DNA of 41,449 nt from the NCBI GenBank assembly GCA_041907665.1, contig JAYRGW010000030.1, positions 1-41,449 of the forward strand, given 5' to 3'. The DNA comes from JAAYUD01 sp041907665. GTDB lineage: Bacteria > Bacteroidota > Bacteroidia > Bacteroidales > Bacteroidaceae. Below are positions 16,587 to 24,931 of the stretch, one piece after another. The notes beneath the pieces were generated by a model. It was not told the DNA's origin and did not search any database. It saw only the letters and a program-made list of their open reading frames with translations. The position numbers and the translations under genes are program-made. How positions within the stretch are numbered: position 1 is the first letter of the stretch; every line of letters starts with the position of its first letter.

Positions 16587-17177
16587 TTAGAGTTTCTTTA
16601 GTTCTTCTATTTCATCATTCAAGTCGCGTAAATCTTTCTTTATGCGCTTTCTCAAAAAGAGTGCTACAAAGATTAATCCGATAATAAACCCTGAAGCGAA
16701 ACAATAGAAGAGCATTAGATCGATATTGTAGAAGTATATCAGTGCCAAAACAACAAAGATGCTACAAAGTACAGAGATAAAAATATTCGTCCAATAGATT
16801 GCTATCTTAAATCGACATAAGTTTTCCAATACCTCTTTGGGCGAATATCTATTCATATCAATTCGGGCGACTAACCGCGTATTGAACACGGTGATAAATA
16901 TCATACCCATTGCGAGTACTCCTACTGATCGGACAGCCCAGTCGCCCAATACAGAAGGGTATTTTTGATTGAAGTAGTCGTTCATAAGAAACAACAATGC
17001 TGTAATGATACCCATCTTGAGCGTATATATACTGACGATGCGTGCGCGTGTATTTTTTATTCTTTTGTTCAATACTTCGTGGGCCAACCGTTTGTTTTGT
17101 TCTTCCATCTCATCGGCTTTCTTATTCAGAATATTCCAGCCTGATTTTAATTCATCCAATTCCATATCTGTGTGCAT
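16587..17177 (-). CDS. Four-helix membrane protein, probable anti-sigma partner
   Basis: A 196-residue membrane protein that I do not recognise by family name. The cytoplasmic N-terminus (1-46) is charged and helical and includes ELDELKSGWNILNKK, reminiscent of short sigma-binding segments. Predicted transmembrane helices are about 48-66, 80-102, 125-148 and 152-175. The C-terminus (176-196) is a highly charged coil rich in K, R, D, E and L, ending DLNDEIEELKKL. It starts 2 nt after the ECF sigma stop, so co-expression is near certain. That pairing is the reason for calling it an anti-sigma or sensor. It lacks a FecR domain or recognisable zinc-binding anti-sigma motif. Confidence 0.6.
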   Translation of the reverse strand: MHTDMELDELKSGWNILNKKADEMEEQNKRLAHEVLNKRIKNTRARIVSIYTLKMGIITALLFLMNDYFNQKYPSVLGDWAVRSVGVLAMGMIFITVFNTRLVARIDMNRYSPKEVLENLCRFKIAIYWTNIFISVLCSIFVVLALIYFYNIDLMLFYCFASGFIIGLIFVALFLRKRIKKDLRDLNDEIEELKKL

Positions 17178-17179
17178 TT

Positions 17180-17665
17180 TTATTCGTTAGACAGTTTCGT
17201 TAGTTTTTCTTTGATACGTTTCACTTTGGAGGCTATCGTATTTTTATTCATCCCCATTACCTCGGCTATTTCGTCGTATGACTTTTCGTCCAACCATAGC
17301 AGAATAATAGCTTTTTCTATTTTGTTTAATTGGTTGATGAGTCTGTACATCTCTTTCAGTTGGTTTATGTAATCGTTGTCACCGTTTATATTATCATGAT
17401 CAGTCGCCAGTGGTATTGTTTCCTGATGCTTTTTGTTGCGGCGATAGAAAGAAATGCAAGTATTTATACCTACTCGGTAAATCCATGAAGACATTTTACT
17501 TTGTCCCCTGAAATTCTCGTATCCTTTCCAAAGATTCATAACGATTTCTTGATATAAATCATTCACATTGTCCGAGTCGGTTGCATATACACAACAGATT
17601 TTGTAGATCACTCTGTTGAAAGTATTTATCATACTCATGAACTCTTCTTCTCTTTTTTGCTTCAT
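17180..17665 (-). CDS. ECF-type RNA polymerase sigma factor
   Basis: A 161-residue sigma-70 family member with regions 2 and 4 only. Region 2 (about 10-75) includes DLYQEIVMNLWKGYENFRG and SSWIYRVGINTCISFYRR. The acidic linker is about 78-100. Region 4 (about 103-155) has LNKIEKAIILLWLDEKSYDEI, then AEVMGMNKNTIASKVKRIKEKL, a helix-turn-helix for the -35 element. The start M-K-Q-K-R-E-E-E-F is ATG at 17665. A good promoter (17738-17767) lies upstream and a palindrome array just beyond it. The next gene is a membrane protein likely to hold the sigma inactive. It does not sit next to a TonB/SusC pair, so it is not an obvious polysaccharide-type ECF. Confidence 0.92.
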   Translation of the reverse strand: MKQKREEEFMSMINTFNRVIYKICCVYATDSDNVNDLYQEIVMNLWKGYENFRGQSKMSSWIYRVGINTCISFYRRNKKHQETIPLATDHDNINGDNDYINQLKEMYRLINQLNKIEKAIILLWLDEKSYDEIAEVMGMNKNTIASKVKRIKEKLTKLSNE

Positions 17666-17737
17666 TACATTATCTGCTTTTTCTATAAGACGTTGTGAAC
17701 TCTGAAAAATTGCATGTTAACTCATCTTTTTATTGTC

Positions 17738-17767
17738 CAAAGGTACAAATACTATTGTCTTTGCAAA
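17738..17767 (-). promoter_or_regulatory. Promoter of the ECF sigma operon
   Basis: On the minus strand TTTG (17767-17764) is followed after 18 nt by TACCTTTG (17745-17738), a good -33/-7 pair of the housekeeping Bacteroidetes type. The -33 element starts 7 bp from the first heptamer of the palindrome array at 17775-17858. Confidence 0.65.
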
Positions 17768-17770
17768 AGA

Positions 17771-17862
17771 GGACGTCTCACTCGTGTGCGACATTCGTCT
17801 CACAGCTGTGCGACAAGTGTCTCACACGTGTGATACAGATGTCGCACACGTGTGAGACGTCC
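17771..17862. repeat. Array of eight 7-bp half-sites at exact 11-bp pitch, candidate operator
   Basis: Heptamers begin at 17775, 17786, 17797, 17808, 17819, 17830, 17841 and 17852, each separated by 4 bp. In order they are gtctcac, gtgcgac, gtctcac, gtgcgac, gtctcac, gtgatac, gtcgcac and gtgagac. Adjacent heptamers are near-perfect reverse complements, so the array is four 18-bp palindromes (GTCKCAC-N4-GTGNGAC) every 22 bp, two helical turns. The outermost 11 bp (17771-17781 and 17852-17862) are an exact inverted repeat. It lies just upstream of the ECF sigma promoter. It fits a cooperative multi-site operator or an architectural repeat. No binding protein can be named. Confidence 0.85.
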
Positions 17863-17865
17863 ATG

Positions 17866-18332
17866 CCTTAATTAGAAATTTAATCTTGGATGATTGACAA
17901 TCGAGAGATTGTTGCATTTGTTTATCAGCTTTTTTTAATCGGTAATGGGATTGTTTTCAAAAGGGGTGAAGTACACTTGCTATATACAAAAATGCGCTAC
18001 ATGTATCTGTAGCTGTGCGTTTAGAATCATTCTAAATAAGGGTCGTCTGGAAATAACGTTCCTACAATATGCTTTATGGTCGATTTTTGGACCTTTTTTC
18101 GCTGGCGTTGTATATGGCCTATTATTAATGTACTGTGTGATAGTTCTGTATGGTGTCATACTAAAGTGACAAAGGTTGAAATGCAGATAATTTTATTGTC
18201 TTAGAATCCATCTACAACATGATCTATAACTATTCTCTATTCTGTAAGATAAATTTTTCTGAATTAGTAACAAATAGAGCTTTCTATTGGAAATCAATAG
18301 TTGAGAGAATAGACTGATAAGAGAAAAACGTT
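17866..18332. other. Intergenic stretch without a supported gene
   Basis: About 470 bp between the palindrome array and the YqaE gene. A plus-strand frame 17945-18169 (74 codons, one hydrophobic segment, several cysteines in the N-terminal half) has no recognised relative, no promoter box and no clear ribosome binding site, so it is not called. A short hairpin (ctattg..caatag, near 18284-18300) and dispersed complementary tattctct/agagaata segments are the only other structure. Confidence 0.5.
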
Positions 18333-18491
18333 TTATCTTTTCGGATTATTGAGAATGATGAGAGCCCCAATGATGCCGGGTATCCAACCGCAGAGAGTTA
18401 GAATAAGAACTATGACAAAAGAGCCACACCCTTTATCTATGATGGATAAAGGTGGGAATATAATTGCTAAAATAACTCTCCAAATAGACAT
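18333..18491 (-). CDS. YqaE/Pmp3-family small membrane protein
   Basis: A 52-residue protein too short for common gene-length cut-offs. It starts M-S-I-W-R-V-I-L-A-I-I and contains the family core FPPLSIIDKGCGSF, then a second hydrophobic helix ending GWIPGIIGALIIL, with a short polar tail NNPKR. Two transmembrane segments (about 4-18 and 24-47) joined by a tight loop are the hallmark of the Pmp3/YqaE (UPF0057) family, which is linked to membrane potential and stress in yeast, plants and bacteria. The start at 18491 is the only ATG that gives the family N-terminus. It is transcribed alone, downstream of the efflux operon. Confidence 0.92.
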   Translation of the reverse strand: MSIWRVILAIIFPPLSIIDKGCGSFVIVLILTLCGWIPGIIGALIILNNPKR

Positions 18492-18618
18492 TTACTTTTG
18501 TTTTAGTTGAATTCGGCTTCAAATGTAGCTCTTTTCATGTTGATATGCAAATTTCGTTTTTAGAAATAAGAAGACTCTCTTCGGGTTACATCAAGTATAT
18601 CACAGTCTATTATTGGGT

Positions 18619-19911
18619 TTATAGTCCCGATATCATTTGTTTTAGTTTCGTCTCGGCCATTTTCAAATTGTATTCGAAATTGGTAAGCCGTGTTGACGAT
18701 TGCGCGTAATTCTCTTGTGCCTGATGTACTTCGAGTGAGCCCGTCTGTCCTAATTTGAGACGTTGCAGACTGATATCCATATTCTCTTTAGCCAATCTAT
18801 AGTTTTGCTTTTCTATCTCGAGCAATTGTTGTTGGCTTTCAAAATCGTTGTAGGCATTTTCCAGATCTTTGCTTATTTGCAGGCGTGCACTTTCCAGACT
18901 GTACTGAGAGATGAGTAACTCTGTTTTTGCAACAGCTGTTTTTCGTTTTGTTTCGCCTGCCGTATAGAGGGGGATGGATAGTGTGCCGCCTACTTGCATG
19001 CCATACGAGCGGTCGTTTTTTATGTTACCTTGCGAATTGGTGCTTTGTGATAGATAGTAACCTCCTTGGAGGCTTATTTTGGGGGCATTACTCTTTTCAG
19101 CCTCTTTCACTGCTAGCTTTGCCACATCTATCTGTTTCTTTAGTGTTAGCAAATCGGCATTAGACGATTCTATTTTCAGAAGCATTTCATTTTTGTCGGG
19201 TACTATTGAAGGTGGAATGCTGTCTGTTACTTCTATATTGATTGTAGGATCTTGTCCCAATAGTGCGTTTAGTGCTTTTTGAGCTTCCGAAATAGCATAT
19301 TTCTGAGTAACCGCATTCTCTGTTGCTACATTCATGTCTATTTGGGCTTGGAGCAACTCTGTTTTAGCCAAAGAGCCTGCATTAAATCCTGTTTGAGCAA
19401 TGACCGCCCGTTGTCTGTTGTAATTGATTATTTCGTTGATTGATTTGAGTTCTTCTTTTTGACGTACAATATCAAAATAGGCTGCAACAACGTTGTATAT
19501 CACTTCGAGTACTTGGGCGTTGTATTGTAGTTCTCCAAGTGCTTGCATTTCGGTTAGCTTCTTCTTTGTGACATACATCTTACCTCCATCATAAAGAGTC
19601 CACGATAGCATGGCATTGGCTCCCCAGTCCGTACTGAGTTGCGAAGGGTATTTGTTGATGGTATTGGCTGTAGACATTTTCTGATATACGTTGTTGTAGC
19701 TCACATTGCTTGTTCCGTTAAAGTTTACTGTAGGCAGCATCCCTGCATTGCCTTTCGTATTGTTCAACTTGTTGATGTCAGCTTGTTGGCGCGACACAAG
19801 TATATCGAAATTCTTACGGAGAGCCATATCTATCGCTTGTTGCAATGAGAGGGTTTGGGCACCGGCGTTGATCGATAGCATCCAGACTAGAAATAAAATT
19901 ATTTTTTTCAT
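18619..19911 (-). CDS. TolC-family outer membrane efflux protein
   Basis: Outer-membrane exit duct of a tripartite pump. It has 430 residues from M-K-K-I-I-L-F-L. The longer in-frame start (20067) lies inside the RND gene and was rejected, because the chosen ATG overlaps the RND stop as ATGA. The signal peptide is about residues 1-18 (ending NAGA before Q). Two OEP repeats are visible: the first has LSLQQAIDMALRKNFDIL and a helical block with LAKTELLQAQIDMNVATENAV. The second has LYTAGETKRKTAVAKTELLI, NAYNDFESQQQLLEIEKQNY and LKLGQTGSLEVHQAQENY. It lacks an obvious lipobox cysteine. Last gene of the operon MFP-RND-OMF. Confidence 0.93.
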   Translation of the reverse strand: MKKIILFLVWMLSINAGAQTLSLQQAIDMALRKNFDILVSRQQADINKLNNTKGNAGMLPTVNFNGTSNVSYNNVYQKMSTANTINKYPSQLSTDWGANAMLSWTLYDGGKMYVTKKKLTEMQALGELQYNAQVLEVIYNVVAAYFDIVRQKEELKSINEIINYNRQRAVIAQTGFNAGSLAKTELLQAQIDMNVATENAVTQKYAISEAQKALNALLGQDPTINIEVTDSIPPSIVPDKNEMLLKIESSNADLLTLKKQIDVAKLAVKEAEKSNAPKISLQGGYYLSQSTNSQGNIKNDRSYGMQVGGTLSIPLYTAGETKRKTAVAKTELLISQYSLESARLQISKDLENAYNDFESQQQLLEIEKQNYRLAKENMDISLQRLKLGQTGSLEVHQAQENYAQSSTRLTNFEYNLKMAETKLKQMISGL

Positions 19912-22900
19912 TGCTTGTATTTGTTTTTGCTTGATAGTACCATATATGTAACAGGAATGACGAATAATGTCAATATGAGTGAGAATAGTAAACCTCCCAC
20001 GACGACAGTTCCTAACGGAGCTCGGCTCTGAGCACCCGAACCTAGCGAAAGTGCAATGGGTAGGCAACCGAAGAAAGTAGCCATCGAAGTCATTAATATA
20101 GGACGGAAACGTGCTGAGGCTGCTTCGAAAGCGGCAACTTTGCGATTCATGCCTAACTTGCGTTTTTGGTTGGCAAATTCTACTATAAGGATACCATTCT
20201 TTGTTACGATACCGATAAGCATAATCATTCCGATCTCAGAGAATATATTCAGCGTTTGTCCACAAAGCCACAACGACAGCATGGCTCCCGCTATAGCCAT
20301 TGGTACGGTGAGCATAATGATGAATGGATCGCGAAAGCTTTCGAACTGTGCCGCGAGAATAAGGTATATGAGCAGTAGTGCCAATATTAAAGCAAACGAG
20401 ATATTTGAACTACTCTCTGCAAAGTCTCTTGACGATCCCGATAGATCGGTGTTGAACGAATCGTCGAGCAATTTGCTTGCTATTCTTTTCATTTCAGTGA
20501 TGCCTTCTCCCAAAGTTTTTCCCTTAGCTAAGTTTGCCGAGACGGTAGCCGATTTGTATCGGTTGTAGTGATATAGTATAGGAGGATTGCTGTCTTCTTT
20601 TGTCTTTATCAGATTGTCGAGTTGAATCATTTGCCCTGTATTAGATCTGACATATAGATTGGATATATCGGCCGGTTTGTTTCGTTCTTCTGTCGGTATC
20701 TGGCCGATAACGTAGTATTGCTTATTGTTTTTTAGAAAATAAGCGTATCGTGTGCCGCTGTATGCCAGGTCGAGTGTCTTTGATATGTCTTGAATACTTA
20801 CTCCAAGGCTATTGGCTTTCAGGCGGTCTATAGATATATTGATTTCGGGTTTGTTGAATTTCAAATCTACGTCCACGGTACTGAATACTGGACTGTTTTG
20901 TGCTTCATCCATAAAGCGTGGCAGTACTTTACGCAACTTTTCGAAATCTAAATTCTGAATGACAAACTGGACTGGCAGTCCGCGCGATGCAAATGTAGCG
21001 ATAGTCGGTTCTTGGCTAGCTATGATTTTTCCATCCGGAATACTGCCATATATCTTTGAAAGCTTGTCGAATATTTTGTCTTGTGACATTTTGCGCTGCG
21101 AAGGATCTTTTAAGAACGTTATGACCGAACCTATATTGGCACTCGAGTTACTACCTCCGGCATAGCGAGCTACAACGTCTTGTACTCCTTTGATCGAATC
21201 CATACTGATTTGCGCTATTTTATTTATCAGATGTTGATTGTATAGGTATTCCGTTCCTTCGGGAGCGGTAATACTGGTGCGCAAATAACTGTGATCTTCC
21301 AGAGGAGCCAATTCTGATTTTAAAGCTCGAGATAATGAGAAAATAAGTATCAGACAGAATCCTACCGTAGCAAAAGCGGCCCATTTGTTTTGAATGAAGT
21401 AAGTTAAAACCTTTCGATACCCTCTTTCCAGTGCTTGGAAAAATGGTTCCGTTTTGGTATAAAACGTTGAATGGTGTGATGCCGAACCACCTAAGAAAAC
21501 ATTGAGTACAGGAGTGAGTGTCAGTGATACAATTGCCGATATAAGTACGGCACTTGCTACAACAATACCAAATTCACGGAATAAACGCCCCGTGAAGCCT
21601 TCGAGAAAAATAACCGGAACAAAAACGATGGCAAGTGTCATTGAGGTGGAGATGACTGCAAAGAATATTTCGCGAGTTCCTTCGAGCGCGGCATTCCATT
21701 TATCCATACCCTGTTCTATACGTTTGAATATGTTTTCTGTCACCACAATACCATCGTCTACAACTAATCCCGTGGCTAGCACAATACCTAGTAGAGTAAG
21801 TACATTAATCGAAAAGCCGAAGATATACATGATAAAGAAGGTGCCGATTAGAGACACAGGGATGTCAAGCAACGGGCGTAACGCAATAATCCAGTTGCGG
21901 AAGAACAGGAAAATGATCAATACTACCAAGAAAATGGCTATTGCCAATGTTTCAACCACATCTTTTACTGATTGTTGTACGAATATTGATTTGTCGCGAG
22001 CTACAGTCAGTTCCAAACCTTTGGGCATGGTCTTTTTTATTTGCGCAAATCGTTTATAGAATTCTTTGGCTATCTGAATATCGTTTGCTCCAGGCAGAGG
22101 TATTAGATTGAGCATTACACCAGTAGTGCCGTTTATGTTTGAGCCTGTCTCATCATTCTGAGATCCCATTGAGGCCTCGCCTATGTCACTTAGACGTATC
22201 ACTTGACTGTCGGTCTCTTTGACGATCATATTATTGAAATCGTCTTCGGTAGTCAGTCTTCCACGTGTCTTAAGTAATAATTCAGTGGTTTTTCCTCTGA
22301 TTTTGCCGGCTGGCATTTCTACATTCTCTTGGGTAAGCGCTGCACTTACGTCCGAGGCTGTAACGCCGTAAGCTGCCATCTTCTCTGGGCTTAGCCAGAG
22401 GCGCATAGAAGGCCTCTGTTGTCCATAGATGCTCACCGAACTGACCCCTGGTATGGTTTGCAATTTTTCTTGTAATACGTTTTCTACATAGTCGCTCAGC
22501 TCTATCGCACTCATCCGGCTACTCTTGGCTGTAAGCATAATGATAGGATCGGCATCGGCATCAGCTTTTGTTACTGTAGGCTGTGCATCAATATCTTGAG
22601 GTAATGTTTTGGTTGCTTGCGATACTTTATCGCGCACATCGTTTGCCGCTTTTTCCAAGTCCGTTCCTAAATTGAATTCTACAGTTATAGTACTCGAACC
22701 GATAGACGATTGCGATGAAATAGATTTAACACCTTCTATACCGTTGATTGCCTTCTCGAGCGGTTCGGTGACTTGAGATTCCATTATCTCCGAATTGGCA
22801 CCCGAGTATGTGGCCTGAACGGTAATCACAGGCGGATCGATGGCAGGATAGAGTCTAACTCCCAAGAAATTGAAGCCTACAATACCCATCAATATAATGA

Positions 22901-22958
22901 TTAGACTTAGTACAACCGAGGCAACAGGCCTTTTCAGCGCGATATCAGATATTACCAT
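19908..22958 (-). CDS. RND efflux pump inner-membrane transporter (AcrB-like)
   Basis: Proton-driven transporter of 1016 residues, full length for hydrophobe/amphiphile-efflux RND proteins. It starts ISDIALKRPVASVVLSLI, the usual first transmembrane helix. Two large periplasmic loops include QSSIGSSTITVEFNLGTD and IYGQQRPSMRLWLSPEKMA. TM4 carries the proton-relay aspartates in TGLVVDDGIVVTENIF, followed by IEQGMDKWNAALEGTREIF. TM10-11 has GIVTKNGILIVEFANQ, and RPILMTSMATFFGCLPIAL follows. Twelve helices are expected. It lies 17 nt after the membrane fusion protein and overlaps the outer membrane factor by 4 nt. The substrate is not predictable, though the order and sequence fit multidrug export. 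Confidence 0.96.
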   Translation of the reverse strand: MVISDIALKRPVASVVLSLIIILMGIVGFNFLGVRLYPAIDPPVITVQATYSGANSEIMESQVTEPLEKAINGIEGVKSISSQSSIGSSTITVEFNLGTDLEKAANDVRDKVSQATKTLPQDIDAQPTVTKADADADPIIMLTAKSSRMSAIELSDYVENVLQEKLQTIPGVSSVSIYGQQRPSMRLWLSPEKMAAYGVTASDVSAALTQENVEMPAGKIRGKTTELLLKTRGRLTTEDDFNNMIVKETDSQVIRLSDIGEASMGSQNDETGSNINGTTGVMLNLIPLPGANDIQIAKEFYKRFAQIKKTMPKGLELTVARDKSIFVQQSVKDVVETLAIAIFLVVLIIFLFFRNWIIALRPLLDIPVSLIGTFFIMYIFGFSINVLTLLGIVLATGLVVDDGIVVTENIFKRIEQGMDKWNAALEGTREIFFAVISTSMTLAIVFVPVIFLEGFTGRLFREFGIVVASAVLISAIVSLTLTPVLNVFLGGSASHHSTFYTKTEPFFQALERGYRKVLTYFIQNKWAAFATVGFCLILIFSLSRALKSELAPLEDHSYLRTSITAPEGTEYLYNQHLINKIAQISMDSIKGVQDVVARYAGGSNSSANIGSVITFLKDPSQRKMSQDKIFDKLSKIYGSIPDGKIIASQEPTIATFASRGLPVQFVIQNLDFEKLRKVLPRFMDEAQNSPVFSTVDVDLKFNKPEINISIDRLKANSLGVSIQDISKTLDLAYSGTRYAYFLKNNKQYYVIGQIPTEERNKPADISNLYVRSNTGQMIQLDNLIKTKEDSNPPILYHYNRYKSATVSANLAKGKTLGEGITEMKRIASKLLDDSFNTDLSGSSRDFAESSSNISFALILALLLIYLILAAQFESFRDPFIIMLTVPMAIAGAMLSLWLCGQTLNIFSEIGMIMLIGIVTKNGILIVEFANQKRKLGMNRKVAAFEAASARFRPILMTSMATFFGCLPIALSLGSGAQSRAPLGTVVVGGLLFSLILTLFVIPVTYMVLSSKNKYKQ

Positions 22959-22975
22959 AATGTTCTGTCAATTTT

Positions 22976-24034
22976 TTAAGGCCTTTTGATGCTCGAATAC
23001 TTTAGCTTGTCACCTTCTTTCAAAAACAAAATGCCCGAAGTCATAATTGTATCTCCACTGGATAACCCTTCGGTTACTTCGACCATAGACGTTTTACGAA
23101 TGCCTGTCTTGATGGTTACAAAATGTGCTTTCCCGTGGCGTGCAACAATTACACTTTTATTCTCTTCTTCTGGAATAATGGCATGCGAAGGAATTAGCAA
23201 TGCGTGCGGATTCTCACCTAGTCGGAGATTTACGTTGGCAAATGCCCCTGGAATGAGTTCTTTGGATTTGGATGTTATCATTGCACGGACTTTCAGATTG
23301 CGTGTCGAATTCTGTATGCCGTGTTCCGTCGCAATTACTTTGGCTTCATAGTGTTTGTCACCATTAGCCATCGTAAAGTTTACTTTCATTCCGGCATTGA
23401 TAACGGAACTGTATTTTTCGGGAACATAAAAGTCCAGCTTTATCTCTTGGTTGGTTCGGATAGTGGCGAGTAGGGTAGAGGCACTGACCACTGCGCCTAC
23501 ACTGATGTTGCGCAATCCGATGGTACCATCAAAAGGTGCTTTTACTTCTGTCTTTCGGATTAGTGCTTTTTCTTCGGCTATATCTGCCGTAATCGAACTT
23601 ATTTGCAACAAGGTTTGTTCAAAATCGTTCTGACTGATGCCGTTTACTTTTAATAATTGTTTTTGACGCCGATAGATGCGCTTTTGGATATTAAGTTGCG
23701 CTTTCATTTTCATCAATGCTGCTTGCAAGTCTGCATCATAGAGTTTTACCAGCAACGTCCCTTTTCTCACAAACTTACCCTCTGGTAGATTTACCATAAT
23801 AATACGTCCCGCCGTTTCGTTTTTCAACTCTACTTCGTTATAGGCTTCTAACGAACCTGTTACTGTGATATCTGACGATAGATATTGCGGACTTACAATA
23901 AAGCCATCCATTTTCTTTTGAATTTTCTCTTTACCTTCGTGTTTCTTATCTCCTGATTTTGTAAATCCTACTTTGATAAAGAAAATTGATAGTAGTACGA
24001 GAACAATGGCAATGATAACATTTATTTTTTTCAT
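22976..24034 (-). CDS. RND efflux periplasmic adaptor (membrane fusion protein)
   Basis: Periplasmic adaptor linking the RND pump to its outer-membrane channel. It has 352 residues. An N-terminal membrane anchor (about 5-24, no lipobox cysteine) is followed by the first half of the lipoyl domain (VTGSLEAYNEVELKNETAGR), a helical hairpin (about 105-145, MKAQLNIQKRIYRRQKQLL), the second half (VKAPFDGTIGLRNISVGAVV) and beta-barrel and proximal domains with PGAFANVNLRLG near the end. The segment DGTIG..VSVG order is typical of AcrA/MexA-like proteins. It is the first gene of the operon. No regulator gene adjoins it and no exact TAnnTTTG was found upstream. Confidence 0.94.
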   Translation of the reverse strand: MKKINVIIAIVLVLLSIFFIKVGFTKSGDKKHEGKEKIQKKMDGFIVSPQYLSSDITVTGSLEAYNEVELKNETAGRIIMVNLPEGKFVRKGTLLVKLYDADLQAALMKMKAQLNIQKRIYRRQKQLLKVNGISQNDFEQTLLQISSITADIAEEKALIRKTEVKAPFDGTIGLRNISVGAVVSASTLLATIRTNQEIKLDFYVPEKYSSVINAGMKVNFTMANGDKHYEAKVIATEHGIQNSTRNLKVRAMITSKSKELIPGAFANVNLRLGENPHALLIPSHAIIPEEENKSVIVARHGKAHFVTIKTGIRKTSMVEVTEGLSSGDTIMTSGILFLKEGDKLKYSSIKRP

Positions 24035-24107
24035 TGTTTTAGGATAAAGACGTAAACTGAACTATTAGATAGATAGAATAGAAAAAGGTTTAAGTAATAT
24101 TTTCTTT

Positions 24108-24644
24108 TTAGCCATTCTTAACATCGATCTGGCAACTCTTCATCGTTTCTATTGCCGCCTGGTGTTTTAATGGAGTTACTCCTGCACAACAATCAGCATC
24201 GATAGAGAGGGGAAGCTCGGGTATATAAGCTTTAAGCAACAGGGCGTTGCTCACTACACAAATGTCTGTACATACACCGATGAGTTCGATCGAAGAGATA
24301 TTCCCTTGTTGGTATTCCAATCGTAAATCTTCGGCTAGTTGCGTACTGCCGAACCTGTCTTTTTTATAACTCTTGCAGTTTCTGCTTTTTTGAAATTCTT
24401 TCAGTCCGTCTATTAGTTGCCATCCGTCCGAACCTTCTATGCAATGTTCTATCGGCAATAGTTTTCCCTCTTGGGTCGACAGATAATTGCTTTGATGCGT
24501 GTCTTGGGTGAATATTACAGTGCCGACAAAATTTGTAGCTTTGGCTATTACCTTCGGAACTATTTTTTGTGCCTCTTCCGATCCTAATGATCCACTAACG
24601 AAATCGTTTTGCATGTCGATCACTATTAAATACTTTTTGCCCAT
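24108..24644 (-). CDS. Isochorismatase-like cysteine hydrolase
   Basis: A 178-residue member of the isochorismatase/nicotinamidase superfamily. It starts M-G-K-K-Y-L-I-V-I-D-M; an in-frame ATG at 24695 would add 17 residues with no family match. The catalytic triad is visible as D10 (VIDMQNDF), K95 (YKKDRFGST) and C129 (GVCTDICV). FTQDTHQSNY (around residue 45-54) matches the metal-binding segment of nicotinamidases, with H67 a second possible ligand. It may deamidate nicotinamide or a related amide. The specific substrate cannot be fixed, because the superfamily covers several reactions. It is transcribed alone from a clear promoter. Confidence 0.85.
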   Translation of the reverse strand: MGKKYLIVIDMQNDFVSGSLGSEEAQKIVPKVIAKATNFVGTVIFTQDTHQSNYLSTQEGKLLPIEHCIEGSDGWQLIDGLKEFQKSRNCKSYKKDRFGSTQLAEDLRLEYQQGNISSIELIGVCTDICVVSNALLLKAYIPELPLSIDADCCAGVTPLKHQAAIETMKSCQIDVKNG

Positions 24645-24733
24645 AGTTATATTATTATGAATAATAATTTCATTTGTCGATAGACATTGTAGCAATGAGT
24701 ATGTAGACTGTCATTGATTAAAAATATACGGCA

Positions 24734-24764
24734 CAAATGTACAGAATATAATAATAATGACAAA
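24734..24764 (-). promoter_or_regulatory. Promoter of the cysteine hydrolase gene
   Basis: On the minus strand TTTG (24764-24761) is followed after 19 nt by TACATTTG (24741-24734). Both elements match the Bacteroidetes consensus exactly. Confidence 0.72.
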
Positions 24765-24898
24765 GAATATCCAATAAAAAGATACTTGTTCTGTAAGACC
24801 TTTAAATACAATACTTGATAGAGGTAGCTAGGTGGGAAGAGTCTGTTTTATTTGTTCTTTTTTAGCGTTGATTGATAGGAATTTATTTGAATAAATAT

Positions 24899-24906
24899 TA
24901 TATTTG
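24899..24906 (+). promoter_or_regulatory. Probable -7 box of the epimerase-lipocalin gene
   Basis: TATATTTG, an exact TAnnTTTG match, 25 bp before the ATG at 24932. No exact TTTG at the -33 position. Confidence 0.55.
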
Positions 24907-24931
24907 TGTATTGCTTTAAAACGGTACGAAA

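Noticed and set aside
17775..17858. Regular repeats that could be read as a CRISPR array
   Set aside because: Units are 22 bp with no variable spacers of 30-40 bp, the repeats are themselves palindromic half-sites, and no cas genes are present.
17945..18169. 74-codon plus-strand frame with a hydrophobic segment
   Set aside because: No recognised homology, no ribosome binding site or -7 box; not better than chance in AT-rich DNA.
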